Positions 63,914-64,000 of a stretch of DNA of 64,000 nucleotides are shown one piece after another; the stretch's first letter is position 1, and every line of letters begins with the position of its first letter. Under the pieces are notes generated by a model. It saw nothing but the letters and a program-made list of their open reading frames with translations, had not been told where the DNA came from and ran no database searches. Origin of the DNA: Mesorhizobium tamadayense (GTDB taxonomy: Bacteria; Pseudomonadota; Alphaproteobacteria; Rhizobiales; Rhizobiaceae); NCBI RefSeq assembly GCF_003863365.1, contig NZ_RQXT01000003.1, positions 124,001 to 188,000 of the forward strand, written 5' to 3'. Position numbers and translations under genes: made by a program.

Positions 63914-63970
63914 TTCCTTCTCCCCGTTCTACGGGGAGAAGGTGCCGGCAGGCGGATGAGGGGCAGCGCC
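63914..63970. repeat. RIME-like palindrome between rhaD and the next gene
   Basis: CCTTCTCCCCGT (63916-63927) and ACGGGGAGAAGG (63931-63942) form a 12-bp perfect hairpin with loop TCT, followed by the module GTGCCGGCAGGCGGATGAGG shared with 9594-9778. It sits inside an operon, so it is transcribed and may stabilise or attenuate the message. Confidence 0.85.
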
Positions 63971-63985
63971 GGCCGAACGAGTACT

Positions 63986-64000
63986 GGGAGGAAATTGCAG
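63986..64000 (+). promoter_or_regulatory. ribosome-binding site at the window edge
   Basis: GGGAGG at 63986-63991 ends nine bases before the window edge, so a start codon is expected at about 64001. By comparison with R. leguminosarum the gene should be rhaI (rhamnose isomerase). The gene itself is outside the window. Confidence 0.55.

Overview
The window reads as chromosomal DNA of an alphaproteobacterium of the order Rhizobiales, most likely Mesorhizobium or a close relative. Pointers are the high GC content, a GcrA cell-cycle regulator with clustered GANTC sites, a gbpR-chvE-gguABC sugar locus, a rhamnose operon in the Rhizobium leguminosarum order, a SAM-II riboswitch before metZ, a FixK/Fnr box before hemA, and RIME-type intergenic palindromes. 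Genus is an inference from gene content; no rRNA or other marker gene is present.

Left chromosomal part (1-22.1 kb): end of an unidentified gene, a crotonase, PPK2 polyphosphate kinase, phoR-phoU, CorA, GcrA, an argD-argF-hslO unit, ApaG, a GT21-type lipid glycosyltransferase, metZ under a SAM-II riboswitch with terminator, long-form dCTP deaminase, the chvE-gguA-gguB-gguC transporter cluster with divergent LysR regulator gbpR, and two small exported proteins.

Mobile island (22.19-37.03 kb): about 14.8 kb bounded by 48-bp perfect direct repeats that copy the 3' part of tRNA-Gly(CCC). The intact tRNA is at the right end, beside a frameshifted tyrosine recombinase and an AlpA-like protein. The left 2.7 kb holds small and decayed genes. 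The centre is a tightly packed ten-gene, one-direction operon (24.93-34.64 kb): an acidic-N/basic-C charge-split protein with a glycine-zipper-like hydrophobic stretch, an HEVAH metallopeptidase, several unrecognised helical proteins, a DUF4438-like protein, a possible GIY-YIG protein with twin CxCxxC motifs, and a trypsin/V8-like serine protease with a complete triad. No operon protein shows an obvious Sec or Tat signal. A LuxR-type regulator follows. This operon is the best candidate for an undescribed system.

Right chromosomal part (37.2-64 kb): DUF6460 membrane protein, a histone-deacetylase-like amidohydrolase, MATE exporter, a cysteine-synthase-like enzyme, pyrD-DUF952, a NarL-type response regulator and a sodium-symporter-fused hybrid kinase flanking an O-methyltransferase/TetR pair, mscL, an aminotransferase, hemA, galE and a D-amino-acid dehydrogenase. 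The rhamnose locus closes the window: rhaK-U-Q-P-T-S-R leftward and rhaD rightward, with rhaI expected just past the right edge.

Start codons were chosen by ribosome-binding sites, overlaps and family length. All functions are read from motifs and context only.
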